Positions 54,569 through 64,000 of a DNA stretch of 64,000 nt are shown here, one piece after another; positions within the stretch are counted from its first letter, which is position 1, and every line of letters begins with the position of its first letter. The translations under genes and the position numbers were made by a program. The stretch covers positions 1,736,001 to 1,800,000 of the forward strand of contig JAULSR010000003.1 of the NCBI GenBank assembly GCA_030512295.1. Direction: 5' to 3'. Source of the DNA: Bombardia bombarda. Taxonomy: Eukaryota > Ascomycota > Sordariomycetes > Sordariales > Lasiosphaeriaceae. The notes beneath the pieces are model-generated. The model was given only the letters and a program-made list of their open reading frames with translations, searched no databases and was not told the origin of the DNA.

Positions 54569-54941
54569 GCTGGTAGCAACTTGGGGTGTTGGCGATGATG
54601 GCGTTGATGAAATGGGGTGGTCCTTCTGGATCCGTCCGGGGTTGAATTTGAGGAGAGAATGATATCCATGTTTTTAGGTTGAAGCGCGAATACCTGTACC
54701 TGAATTGGTACGATGAAATGAAGTTGGAACAAGACTTTATTAGTGATTTGCGCATGTGACTGCTATTACATCATTCTCATCTTTGACAGAATCCTATCTG
54801 TATCTTAAAACAAACTATCCCAGCTGATCCAGCAGAATTCCTATTGAACTCCAACGCTGTGCAAAACAAAACAAAAAAAAAGCCAAGAAAACAAGCAAGC
54901 AAGCAACCAGACTAGCTGACCGACATCCAAAAAAAAAAGCA
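54569..54941. other. Intergenic between convergent genes
   Basis: 373 bp, A-rich runs only. Confidence 0.5.
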
Positions 54942-56254
54942 TCACCCCAAAGGCGTCATCCCAGGCCTAAACGGCCTCTTCAACCCCTTAACCCTCTCCC
55001 CATCAACCCTCCAAACCCCCTTTGTCTTCTCCGGAAACAACCCCCACTCCGCCCCCATCCCCTCCGCCAGCTCATGGAACACCCCAGAGTCCTCCGCGCT
55101 ATGCGCCTGAAACAACAACGGCTCCCACTTCTCCCCTCTGCTCTCCTCGTCCCTCCGCATCGCCCGCTGCGCCTGCTCGATGCGCGTCTTCTCGCCCAGC
55201 ACCTTCCGCATGTCGCCCGCCTCCATGCCGTTCAGCACGCCGCCCCACGCGCGGCGCGACTCCCACGGGTCCTGCTCCTCCACCGGCGGGAGGTCCACCG
55301 GCGCAGCCGCGTTCTCCTCCGCGTCGACCTTGTACACCTCCAATGTTTCACCCGTGCGCGCGTCCGTGGCCGTCCACCCGTCGCTCCACACGCCGCTGAC
55401 GGTGTAGATGGCGCGCCTGGCCGGGTCGGATTTGCGGTAGATGGAGGCGGCGAAGGTGTTCTTCTTGCCGCGGAGGATGCCCTCGCCGGAGAACTTGATT
55501 TCTGTGACGAAGCCGGACGAGGAGACGATGGTGTAGGTGTCGACGATCTCGGGGTACATGCAGCCGGCCAGAAACCCGCGGACTTTGACGTCGGGCAGGG
55601 GCACGAGGTGGTGCTCGTCGAAGCGGTCGATGCGCAGCATGGCGTGGCCGACCTGGCGGATGTTGACGGCGCCGTTGAAGGTCATCTCGACGCGGGCGTA
55701 GCCGTCTGCGCGGATGCCGTTCTGGGCGTCGGAGAGGTGCATGGCGGTGATGGGGGGTGGTGGGAGACCTGCTCGGCGACGAGGTCTGTTTTGGTGGTGG
55801 TGTTGGTTGTGGGGTTGGTCTCGGACCAGGAGGCGAGGAAGAGCTCGCCGAGGAAGGCGTTGAGGGGCTTCTTGATGGAGACGCGCGGCGCGCCGGCGAC
55901 GTAGAGCTGGCTGCGCAGGGCGATGAGGAACCAGCGGAGGACGAGGAGGGCGCGCTTGGCGGGGCAGGACTCGTGCGCGGGGGCGGCGAAGACGGCGGGC
56001 CGCTGGGCCCAGCAGTGGCCTACTTCGACGACGGAGGAGGGCGCGAGGAGGGAGGGCGGGCCGGTTACGTTGGAGAGGTCGCCTTGGACGGTGGAGAGGA
56101 ACTGGGAGAGGGGGATATGTTAGTGTTGATGGTTATGGGGTGGATTTGGAGGGCTGGTGATGGTGGGGGAGGGGAGGTGGGGGTGGGGGGTTAACACGAG
56201 CGAACGAACCTTGACCAGCTCGCGCAGGCGAGACGAGACAGACCTGCTGTCCAT
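54942..56254 (-). CDS. Oxysterol-binding protein (short OSH4/KES1-like); one 1-nt frameshift
   Basis: Exon 1 is 56254-56210 (MDSRSVSSRLRELVK) and exon 2 starts at 56101 (FLSTVQGDLSNVTGPPSLL). The ORP core shows KKPLNAFLGELFLASW and the family fingerprint EQVSHHPP, then ITAMHLSDAQNG. The fingerprint is split between two frames at the G6 run 55752-55757 (plus-strand numbering). One additional base joins EQVSHHPP to ITAMHL and yields a 401-aa protein, the size of single-domain ORPs that lack PH and ankyrin parts. C-terminal EEQDPWESRRAWGGVLNGM and EEKT-type blocks also fit. It should exchange sterol and phosphoinositides between membranes. The position in the most conserved motif makes a consensus error far more likely than a true mutation. 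Confidence 0.88.
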
Positions 56255-58890
56255 TTTGGGTGTTATATGTTTGTATGTCGCTGGTATGGGAGGAAAAGAA
56301 AGAAACAAAAATTGTATTACGACGGCTTGGTCCAAAGTCACACAATGGCTTGTTCACAGAAAGGAATGCGCGGCAGAAAAATGGGAGAGAGAACGCTTTA
56401 AAAAAAAAAGCGACCAGACAAAGAAGGCGGCTGCTCTGGTTCCTTTGTTATCAGTGTGGTATCACAAAGGTAACAATGCCGATTGGAAGAGCTTTGTTTC
56501 ACCTTCGTCTCAAGGCCTTGGCGTGGTCCTGGTATTCACCGGGTTATCGCTGCGAATCAAACCCCTGGTAGGACGCCAACTTGGAGATGTAAACTGTGCA
56601 CGTGAATTTTATAGCGAGAATCAATTACAATTGAAATGTGTGGCAACTGAGTTGGGGTCGACTTGATTGATATGCATTCCCACACATATCGTGAATCATA
56701 AGCCCGCATGTCAAGCAAGTGGGGATAATCGGATGGGGAGGTGTGTGAGACGCGAATGAATGCGCTCAAAGACGCACTGTAGCGGCAAGGGCGCAGCGGG
56801 AGAGAGACCAGTCGGCTCTGGCCACTCCCGGGCCCGCGCCACGCGCCGCGTAGCCAACGATTAGAGCGAATGAACTGTTTGCAGACTGCTAGTAGCGCTT
56901 TGATAGGGAACTTTGCCGGTGGGTAATGCTACTGTTTCGTTGTGCATGGGGACTTTTTTCGTGGGAACTTTTGCAGCTTCGTTCGCGTCGCAATCCAACG
57001 TCATTTGACGCGCTAGGAAAGTCCCCTAAAACCCCAATAACCTTATCGACGTGGGCTGTGCACCTCAATCTGCATTGGCGCTCTGGCCAAGCTTCGTAGC
57101 GTGTGTCCACTGGCTAGGCCGTCTGCAATGAAGCGGCGTTTCAGGCCAAGCTCATGATGGGCATCGGCCACGGCAAGGTCGGCGGCGGCGGTTGAAAGAC
57201 CAAGAAACGGCGCATCACACTTGGCATTGTGTCATGTGATGACCGCCTACTGTGGGCAAGTGTTGTCAAGTGAGGCAAGTACGTTTCGTCTGTTATTTAC
57301 TAGGAGCTATGGGTGAAACAATGAACGTTGAAGCTCTCTCACAGATGCTATTGGTGGCGTCTCAAAGATTCTCTCCCGGCCGGGTTAGGGTTCAGTGTCC
57401 TTTCTACTCTCCGCTGAAAACAATCCGAAAAAAGGTATTTATTATACTGGAAAGCCAAGGAATTACTTACCATTAGATCCTGCTGGTATAAAACTGCAGA
57501 TGCACAGGTCCCTCCCGAGGCGTGGGTTTTAGTTAAAAAGAGTTGATGAATGGACTGATGCAACTTGTTTCGGTGATCCTAAGGGTTAGGGTCATGTATG
57601 AAATGTGTGTCTCGAGCTCTTCACCAGCCAATAAATAGCACCTGTGACGTGGTGAGAGCAGCATTTGGTTGCACGTTGCAACCATTAGTCGTATCGCGCT
57701 ATTTGTATATTAAATATTATTAAGTAATTATTCGTGATACCAGGTTGTTAAAATCTCTAATTATCAAGAATCCTCAAGAAGCTGGCGTAGTCATCAGCAT
57801 CAAATGCAGAGTTGAAGATTGTGTAAGGCAGGCACCTATCTTATCTTAAAATCTCTTTTTGAAAATTATATCATTTCTATGTAAGTACTACATCCCCTCA
57901 TCACTCAACTTTGGCTTATTAGGTATTTATCAAATGTTTTCTTTATCCCGTTGCGGATAAAATCAGGGGCGGATAGATTGTGCACGATCGGGGAAGCTGA
58001 GCATGGAGAGCGAAGCGCTTGGACTGGAAGGTTAAGTCTGAAGAGCCTGGGCAGTACCAAATCAAAGCTAGGTAAGGTCGAACTATCTACGGGCTATGCT
58101 GGGTTAGTTCTAGTACTCTGTTTGTGGCTTGCCGCGCACTCTCTCCAGAGCGTGATAAGCCAGTAAGGCCAAGTTCTGGCAGAATATCCGCCAAGCCACC
58201 ACCTCGATCAGGCTGTGGAGTTGAGCTCTTGAGCGGTGAGGAATATTCTGCCTCTTACGGTTAGAGAGGGTACGCGGGTAAGTCGAATACTAAAGAAAGT
58301 ACTGAGTGCGCGGAGTGCGCCGCGGCTGGGGGCGGGCGGAAGAGTGACCCTGGATCCTAAGTAAGAGGGAAGTGCTTACTTTATCTGAGGCGGATGCTAA
58401 GATGGGCCCAACAGAGAAACTATTAATGGTAGGTACGTATCCTTGCTCGACTATTCAGAAGACCTATGTGTTACGCCCAGGCTCTTACTCTGGTACGTTA
58501 GGGTAAGGGTCTGTTGGTGAAGGGTTTATGTTGGCAGAAAGTCAGGCTGCACTGGGCAATAAGGGTGGCGTAAGGCGTGTTGCCTCTTTCTCTGAGAATC
58601 AGACAAAGATTTAGATTGAAAGCTGTCTAGGTAAGGACTGGTGTGAGCAGCAAAGGAAGCTCGCTGCTCCTAAATAATTCTCAAGCGACAGGCATCGGCC
58701 TGTCGGGCAGCTATGTCCAGTGACTCGCCTGAGATACTGCATCACAGGTGCCATCCCAGGTGCTATCACCACCTGGTCGCATTACTGTCCTCCTGCCTGT
58801 AGGTCTTGTGCCATTTGTCTCGGTGCCATTGCCCCGTGGTCAATTGTCCTGTGGTCACTCCTGACCTCATGTCTTGCCGTGGTGTCGTGA
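56255..58890. other. Intergenic (2.6 kb)
   Basis: No supported gene. The part from about 57700 to 58700 has uneven composition and may be an old transposon remnant, but no end repeats or protein similarity could be read. Confidence 0.45.
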
Positions 58891-60510
58891 CTAATCGTAG
58901 TCACGTGCTTGCAACGCTGCCACGGCTTGGCAGGTTGTAACAGGTTTCCCCTCCTTCATGGTCGATGTCCCAACGACCGTATTGATGTGTTCAACAGTCG
59001 CTTTCCGGGTGAGGAGACTGTTGCGTTGGTGGTGCCCATTCGATGGTCCTGTCGGAGTGGACATGGTAGTACTGTCCGGCTGTTTCGCTCCATTGCCAAT
59101 ACGGGTCTTCTGGTTCGCTTCGTGCTTGCTTGGTGTCGTGCCCGCTGCTGCTGCTTTTGCGCGATGGAGGAGGTTTGTGCCTTTTGCTCCTGCTGGTTGA
59201 GTCCTTAGTTGGTGGCGGACGAGACTTCGCCGCTTCGGAGGTTCGTTTCCGGCTTTCTTCCAAAAGAGTGTCCAATGATTCTCGAATGTCCTCCAAACGC
59301 TTGTCCTTCCCCAGTCGATGATGTTCTTGACGTGCTTGCGGAATTCGATGTAGTCCCGGGGTTTCTGGAGTAGAAAGCTGTCGACTTTCTGCATGTAGTA
59401 GTCCAAGTCGCTGTGCTTCCATGAGACATAGAGTCGTGCTTCAGTACCGTTCATGGCGATGCTGAACGCGGTGCTGTCAACTAGTTTGACCTTGCTGCTC
59501 TTGCACTTCCTCAGTTGGTCGTTGAGGCGTTCGGCGATGTTGACGCAGGATGCCGATCCTCCAAGGCATTGATTCGTTGCCACCCAGAGGTCTCCACCAT
59601 TGCCCTTAAATTCAATGACGAAGAATGGGTACATCAGACTCTGATTGTTGGCTGCTCCATCCATTTCGTTTCCCATGGAGATGAGTTGCGTTTGCTGATT
59701 GGGGAATGCGTGATGGCGACTGTATCCGTACAGCATGTCAGGGATCGGGTTGCTGACTCTGAGCTTGGTCTTGGCGGAGCTCGGTACGGCATGTCTAGAC
59801 ATCGGCTGTCTGTCGCTTCGCTCCAAGCTATCTCCCTCTTCGGGGTCGTAGAATACCGTAGACTGGAAGTACTTTTCCACCTTGGGCTCGTCAAGTCCTC
59901 TCGTCTCGAGGGCGGTAAGGTTCGCGTCTCGGTACACGTCGTCAGGCGACGGCCCAGGAGAATCACGCTTCTTGCGTGCATAATCAACAACGGTGGCGAT
60001 GTGTTCAGGGAATGGCTCGTACCGCTCGCGTATATAGATGCCGCTCGCAGCTAGGTTTCTGTCTCGGTAAAAGGGGTCTTCAACGAGAGCTCTTGATGAT
60101 CGACTCGAGCCAGGGGTGGCGCCGGTGTCGTCTGACGGTGCGATCGACGGCGCAAATGATCCGGCATATGAATTTGGTGTCGGTGGCACGGCGTATCCAT
60201 CTGCATCTCGGTTGTAGGCCATCTGTGGCGCTGATCTCGCGAGGTCCCTTGGGATGGGGTCGTTGCTCGAGTGGTGAAGGTAGCTGTCTGACCGGCAGCG
60301 TTTTTCTCGGTCTGATCCGACAGACTCGAGCCACTCGGAAATTGTGTCGGTCGGTCCGACGTGGTCTTCGAGAAACGAGGCTCTAGGGCGCTTCGGCGCG
60401 GGTTGCTGCAGGTTCGTCTCGAATAGTCGTGCTCGTTTCGCGGCAGGTAGTGAAGGGGTCTCGAGGTTCGTATCGAGCCGCCTCTTCGTGGACTGCGGGG
60501 GTCCGTCCAT
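58891..60510 (-). CDS. DUF7924-like fungal protein with possible nuclease fold; probable 1-nt frameshift
   Basis: The open frame encodes 539 residues. It starts MDGPPQSTKRRLDTNLETPS with several basic KRRL/KRAR/KRPR clusters (nuclear signals), a disordered Ser/Pro region, then a conserved domain with YPFFVIEFKGNGGDLWVATN and QCLGGSASCVNIAERLNDQL. The E-F-K in that block resembles the end of a PD-(D/E)xK nuclease motif, but this is only a guess. After NIIDWG the frame continues as low-quality sequence. Adding one base in the C4 run at 59309-59312 instead gives KDKRLEDIRESLDTLLEESR, an S/K-rich linker and a WW-like ending (PYWQWSETAGQYYHVH), stopping at 58991 with about 506 residues. I prefer the shifted C-terminus. 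The family is common in filamentous fungi and functionally unassigned. Confidence 0.72.
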   Translation of the reverse strand: MDGPPQSTKRRLDTNLETPSLPAAKRARLFETNLQQPAPKRPRASFLEDHVGPTDTISEWLESVGSDREKRCRSDSYLHHSSNDPIPRDLARSAPQMAYNRDADGYAVPPTPNSYAGSFAPSIAPSDDTGATPGSSRSSRALVEDPFYRDRNLAASGIYIRERYEPFPEHIATVVDYARKKRDSPGPSPDDVYRDANLTALETRGLDEPKVEKYFQSTVFYDPEEGDSLERSDRQPMSRHAVPSSAKTKLRVSNPIPDMLYGYSRHHAFPNQQTQLISMGNEMDGAANNQSLMYPFFVIEFKGNGGDLWVATNQCLGGSASCVNIAERLNDQLRKCKSSKVKLVDSTAFSIAMNGTEARLYVSWKHSDLDYYMQKVDSFLLQKPRDYIEFRKHVKNIIDWGRTSVWRTFENHWTLFWKKAGNEPPKRRSLVRHQLRTQPAGAKGTNLLHRAKAAAAGTTPSKHEANQKTRIGNGAKQPDSTTMSTPTGPSNGHHQRNSLLTRKATVEHINTVVGTSTMKEGKPVTTCQAVAALQARDYD

Positions 60511-61214
60511 AATAAAGAACGAAAGAAGGAGAGACTTCCTTTCCTAATGAGTTGGTCGACAAAACAGGCCGCTTATGTTTGGAATTTTGTTCGGGCGATG
60601 TGGTTGATTGGGCGTGGACGAAAATTCTAGGCAACAGTGGGGGCGGCTGCCAATGATTGGTTCCCGTGATTTCGTTCGTGAGGGGTTGCTTACGTAACTG
60701 TCCAGTTCGCGTCGCGCACCGCGTCGGGGTGTTTCCGTTAATTGGTGGTATTATGCTAGCATGCCCTGCGCGTTCGTAAGGTATTCGATTAGCTCCTACG
60801 TGTTTTCGTCGTTGCTATAGCTTTTCTACTTTATAAGGTACTTTGTTTGTGGTCCTTCTCCACGGTGATCGAGGATCTTCTCGACCTCGTATTCTTCTTT
60901 GTCTTCGAGCTCTATAGTCTTATCGAGCTATGCCCATAGTGGTGCTGGTTCTAATAACGAAATATAGAAGATGGGGTGGATTTATATTGACCGTAGTAGT
61001 AATAATTTATAATTAATGTTCGAAATCTTTCGTTTAATTTTAAATGGTTTAAATTATTTATAATCGAGTTTTTCGTTTAATTATTTTAATTTAATATTTT
61101 TACGAACGAAATAAACTTTATTTTTTTTTTAAAAAAATAGTTTTTTTATTTTTTATTTATTAACGTATTTTATTATACGTTATTAAATAAATTAAAGATT
61201 TATTTTAAGTTTTT
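60511..61214. other. Transition from genic to AT-rich DNA
   Basis: The first half is ordinary intergenic sequence with the promoter of the preceding gene. From about 60990 onward the DNA becomes strongly AT-rich with retained CG dinucleotides, as in the terminal block. Confidence 0.6.
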
Positions 61215-61427
61215 TGTAAGAGAAGGCAGGTACGCCTGATCAAGGTGGTCACAAGGAAGACAACTGGGCAGGCGAGCAATGAAGATAGTTGGGAAGGCGA
61301 GCAATGACTGGTATTGGCGTAAGACTTCAACCTGGCCCTCGCAACGGAAGGTGGGCGAGGGCCGCTGCTTATATACACAGTTGGTAGGATAACTGGCATG
61401 TGCTTGGGGATGTCCGATGTCCTTACA
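61215..61427 (-). mobile_element. Solo LTR copy A (213 bp)
   Basis: Read on the minus strand it begins TGTAAGGACATC and ends CTCTTACA, so it has TG...CA ends with 6-bp inverted termini (TGTAAG/CTTACA). An internal TATATAAG promoter-like element precedes GCAGCGGCC. It is about 96% identical to copy C over the same length. The flanks TTTTT and GATAG do not form a target-site duplication. Confidence 0.82.
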
Positions 61428-61593
61428 GATAGCCCGTTAAGTATAATACTTAGGAACTTAAGGAATATTTAGTCAACGTATAAAAGGTGCTTTAGAGATA
61501 CGAGAAGAGAGCAAAATAAAGGCATAGGAAGTGGAACGATTAGAAGAGGAAGGCCGGGTCGACGAGGACGTCGACTTACGGGGGGGGGATAAT
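61428..61593 (+). mobile_element. Remnant of LTR-element internal region with purine tract
   Basis: 166 bp between LTR copies A and B, not AT-rich. Its right end has a G9 run followed by ATAAT immediately before the TGTAAG of copy B, where a polypurine tract would sit in front of a 3' LTR. I infer that this is the 3' end of an element of the same family. No coding potential. Confidence 0.5.
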
Positions 61594-61845
61594 TGTAAGG
61601 ACATCCCAAAGGACATCCCCAAAGATATCCCCAAGCATATCCCCAAGCACGTGCTTAAGCATATATTAAAAGCGTCCTTAAAGATATGCTAGTTATTCTA
61701 CTATCTTTATATATAAGCAGCGGCCCTCGCCTACCTTCAGTTACGAAGGCTAGGTTAAAGTCTTACGCTAATACCAGTCATTGCTCGCCTGCCCAGTTGT
61801 CTTCATTGTAACCACTTTGATTAGGCGTACCTGCCTTATCTTATA
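61594..61845 (+). mobile_element. LTR copy B, opposite orientation, expanded U3
   Basis: Starts TGTAAGGACATCC and ends TTATCTTATA, with the same TATATAAGCAGCGGCC core as A and C but in plus orientation. It is 252 bp because the left part has four near copies of a 12-13-bp unit (GACATCCC.AAG / ATATCCCCAAGC) plus inserted sequence, where A and C have about one. Many C-to-T changes give its ends TTATA in place of TTACA. Confidence 0.75.
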
Positions 61846-61999
61846 CTTTATAAATAAATTATAAAAGATTTATAAAAGATTATTAATATTAAATAATTAT
61901 AAAAAAAACTAAAACTTTACGAAATAATTACTTAATATATATTAAAAAGTAAATATATATAAATTAATAACGATAAAACTAATTTCGAATTTTAAAAGC
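61846..61999. repeat. AT-rich DNA between LTR copies B and C
   Basis: About 150 bp of nearly pure A/T with a few CG dinucleotides, continuous in style with the right-hand block. Confidence 0.6.
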
Positions 62000-62212
62000 T
62001 GTAAGAGAAGGCAGGTACGCCTGATCAAGGTGGTCACAATGAAGACAACTGGGCAGGCGAGCAATAAAGATAGCTGGGAAGGCAAGCAATGACTGGTATT
62101 AGCGTAAGACTTCAACCTAGCCCTCGCAACGGAAGGTGGGCGAGGGCCGCTGCTTATATATATAGTTGGTAGGATAACTGGCATGTGCTTGGGGATGTCC
62201 GATGTCCTTATA
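62000..62212 (-). mobile_element. Solo LTR copy C with 5-bp target-site duplication
   Basis: 213 bp, same length and orientation as copy A. It is bounded on both sides by AAAGC (61995-61999 and 62213-62217), a perfect 5-bp target-site duplication, which proves the element ends. It differs from A at nine positions, six of them CpA-to-TpA or the complementary TpG-to-TpA. Confidence 0.9.
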
Positions 62213-64000
62213 AAAGCATTGCTTTTAAATTAAAGAATATTATAAATATTTATATATATTTTAAAAAAACTACCCGTTAATAATAGTATTTTACCAATTA
62301 AAAACTAAAAAACGTTAATTAATATTAAATTAATCGATAATATAAAAATGGATAATTTATTATTAAAAAAAGCTATCGAACAAACCTTTAAAACGGCGGA
62401 TTATATAAGCTAATTAAAAGTAATAAAAAATGCTTTATATATAAAAAATAAAATTATTAGTTTATAAAATATTCAATCTTTAAATACCGATTAAAATATA
62501 ATTAATAACGAAAATATATATAAAAAATAAATAAAAAAAGACCGATTTTATTTAATTTTCAATAAATTTCAAAAATATTAATACCGGCGAAAACGAAGTT
62601 AAAACTAAAGCTAATTTCGAGACTTAATTAACCGTAAGAATAATATTTAAACCGGAGTTTAAAAGCTTTTTAACGGCATATAGCCCAGTTAACGGTAAAG
62701 AAATAATTAATTTTTTTAATAATTAAACGATAATATATATAATAATAATAATTAACTTTTTTAAATAATCTTTAAACGAACTTATATCTTTTTCTTATTT
62801 TAAAAGCTAATATAATTTAAAAACTTTTTAAAATATTATATTTAATATAAGTATAATAAATATATTAATAGCTAATAAAAATTAAATTAAAATATTTTAA
62901 AAGAAAGTTTTAAATATTAAAATTAATATTTTAACGGTTAAATAATATCGTATATAATTTAAAAATAACCCAAAAAATATATCTTTCGGAATTATAGCCG
63001 TAAAAACTATTTTTAAAATTATTAACTTTTAAATTATTCTAACGAATACTTTGTTTTTATTTTACCTTTCGAATATAAATAAATATAATATTTATTTTAA
63101 TAATATCCTTAATATTTTAATTTATCAAAATAAAGGTTATCCGGTTATACGGAAATAAAGCTATCTTTAACTCTTATTAAACGATATAAAAAAGATTATT
63201 ATATAATGCTATTTAATAAAAACGGAGCTATATTAATTATATTAATAATTCGGTTATCCGGCGATAAAACGTTTATATAAAGTACTTATATAAATAAATT
63301 ACGACAATTTAAATTATAATATTATTAAAAAAATTAATAAGTTTTATTATTAATATTAAATATAAAGTAATAATTCCGGTAGATTTAAATTTACTTTTTA
63401 TAATAATATTAATTTTAATTACCGAATAATAATAAATATTATATATATTAATAAAAAACTAATTATTTATATTATTAACAAAGCTACCTCTTTTTAAGCT
63501 ATATAATTCTTTTAAAAAATAATAATAAAAGTAATATAAAATATAATCCGGGTTATATAAATTAATATATATATTAAACTATTTAATATTATTATTATTA
63601 ATATAAGAATTAACTTTATAGCGGAAAAATTCATTAATAATGCTTGTAATATATCGATTAAAATTAAAGAAATTCCCGTTAAAACTTATAATTTTATCGG
63701 TAAATTAAAGCGATATTATAAATTATTTAAACGAATATATAAGGTTATTACAATAGATTTATAAAACGTTAATATTACGGTAAATTAAACTTTTTAAATA
63801 ATTATTAAAATAATTAATAATATTATAAATTTAAATAGTTTAATACTTATATTCTTATTTTCGGAACGTATTTTCGAATAATTAATTTATCGCCCCGATC
63901 CTTTTTTATTAAAATATATATAAAAATAATATAAAAGGCGATAATAAAGATATATACCTTTAAAGTAAAGAGATAAATATTTAAAGCTTTAAGTATTTAT
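62213..64000. repeat. RIP-degraded AT-rich block to the window end
   Basis: Roughly four fifths A/T with stops in all frames. Remaining cytosines occur mostly as CG, CT or CC, while CA is rare and TA is extremely common, as expected after repeat-induced point mutation. It probably derives from one or more retrotransposons, but no protein motif can be read. It continues past the right edge. Confidence 0.75.

Noticed and set aside
57575..57600. Telomere-like TAAGGGTTAGGG
   Set aside because: Only about one and a half units, inside the window; not a telomere.
61205..61399. Short minus-strand ORF in LTR copy A, with a near-identical one at 61942-62184
   Set aside because: The similarity comes from the repeat itself; the frame crosses the LTR promoter and end, and has no protein features.
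62213..64000. Possible gag-pol reading in the AT block
   Set aside because: Stops in all frames and no readable motif; back-translation of RIP changes would be speculation.

Overview
The window looks like a piece of a nuclear chromosome from a filamentous ascomycete (Pezizomycotina, probably Sordariomycetes). It has short GT-AG introns of about 50-230 bp, GC-rich third codon positions, HET, Clr5 and fungal-type transcription-factor genes, secreted hydrolases, and an AT-rich terminal block with the look of repeat-induced point mutation (RIP). I saw no rRNA, tRNA, CRISPR array, bacterial operon or telomere repeat.

Layout. 1-5.9 kb: 3' part of a secreted aspartic protease, a secretory prolyl-4-hydroxylase-type dioxygenase, a PDI-like ER protein that has lost its CxxC, and a 68-aa spliced small protein. 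5.9-9.5 kb: no gene seen. 9.5-15.1 kb: type-B carboxylesterase, mitochondrial D-lactate dehydrogenase and a GPI-type cupredoxin. 15.7-17.0 kb: relic of a HET-type protein. 17.6-27.2 kb: berberine-bridge-like FAD oxidase, SAM methyltransferase, a broken Clr5 gene, a fungal transcription-factor-like gene and a short-chain dehydrogenase; the last two are divergent. 28-31.2 kb: a large F-box/ankyrin gene flanked by minisatellites. 34-49 kb: a damaged secreted-protein gene, an intact HET protein, a DHA1-type MFS transporter, a COG3573-type FAD dehydrogenase, an S10 carboxypeptidase and an SRA-YDG protein. 52.8-60.5 kb: MFS sugar transporter, a short oxysterol-binding protein and a DUF7924-like protein. 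61-64 kb: extremely AT-rich DNA with three LTR copies.

Two themes run through the window. First, at least four otherwise well-conserved genes (P4H, BBE oxidase, OSBP, DUF7924-like) are each broken once, always by one missing base in a run of G or C. This points to consensus-sequence error rather than independent pseudogenisation, so those models are given with the shift marked. Second, the right end shows RIP. Two 213-bp LTR copies differ at 9 sites, 6 of them CpA-to-TpA (or its complement), and one copy has a perfect 5-bp target-site duplication. A Clr5 gene carries a TGG-to-TAG stop of the same mutational type.

I did not find a clearly new multi-gene system. The most unusual single genes are the CxxC-less PDI homologue with two consecutive 8-nt microexons and an HEEL C-terminus, and the SRA-YDG protein. 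The 17.6-27.2 kb oxidase/methyltransferase/regulator/reductase group could be a small tailoring cluster, but it has no synthase, so that is only an inference.
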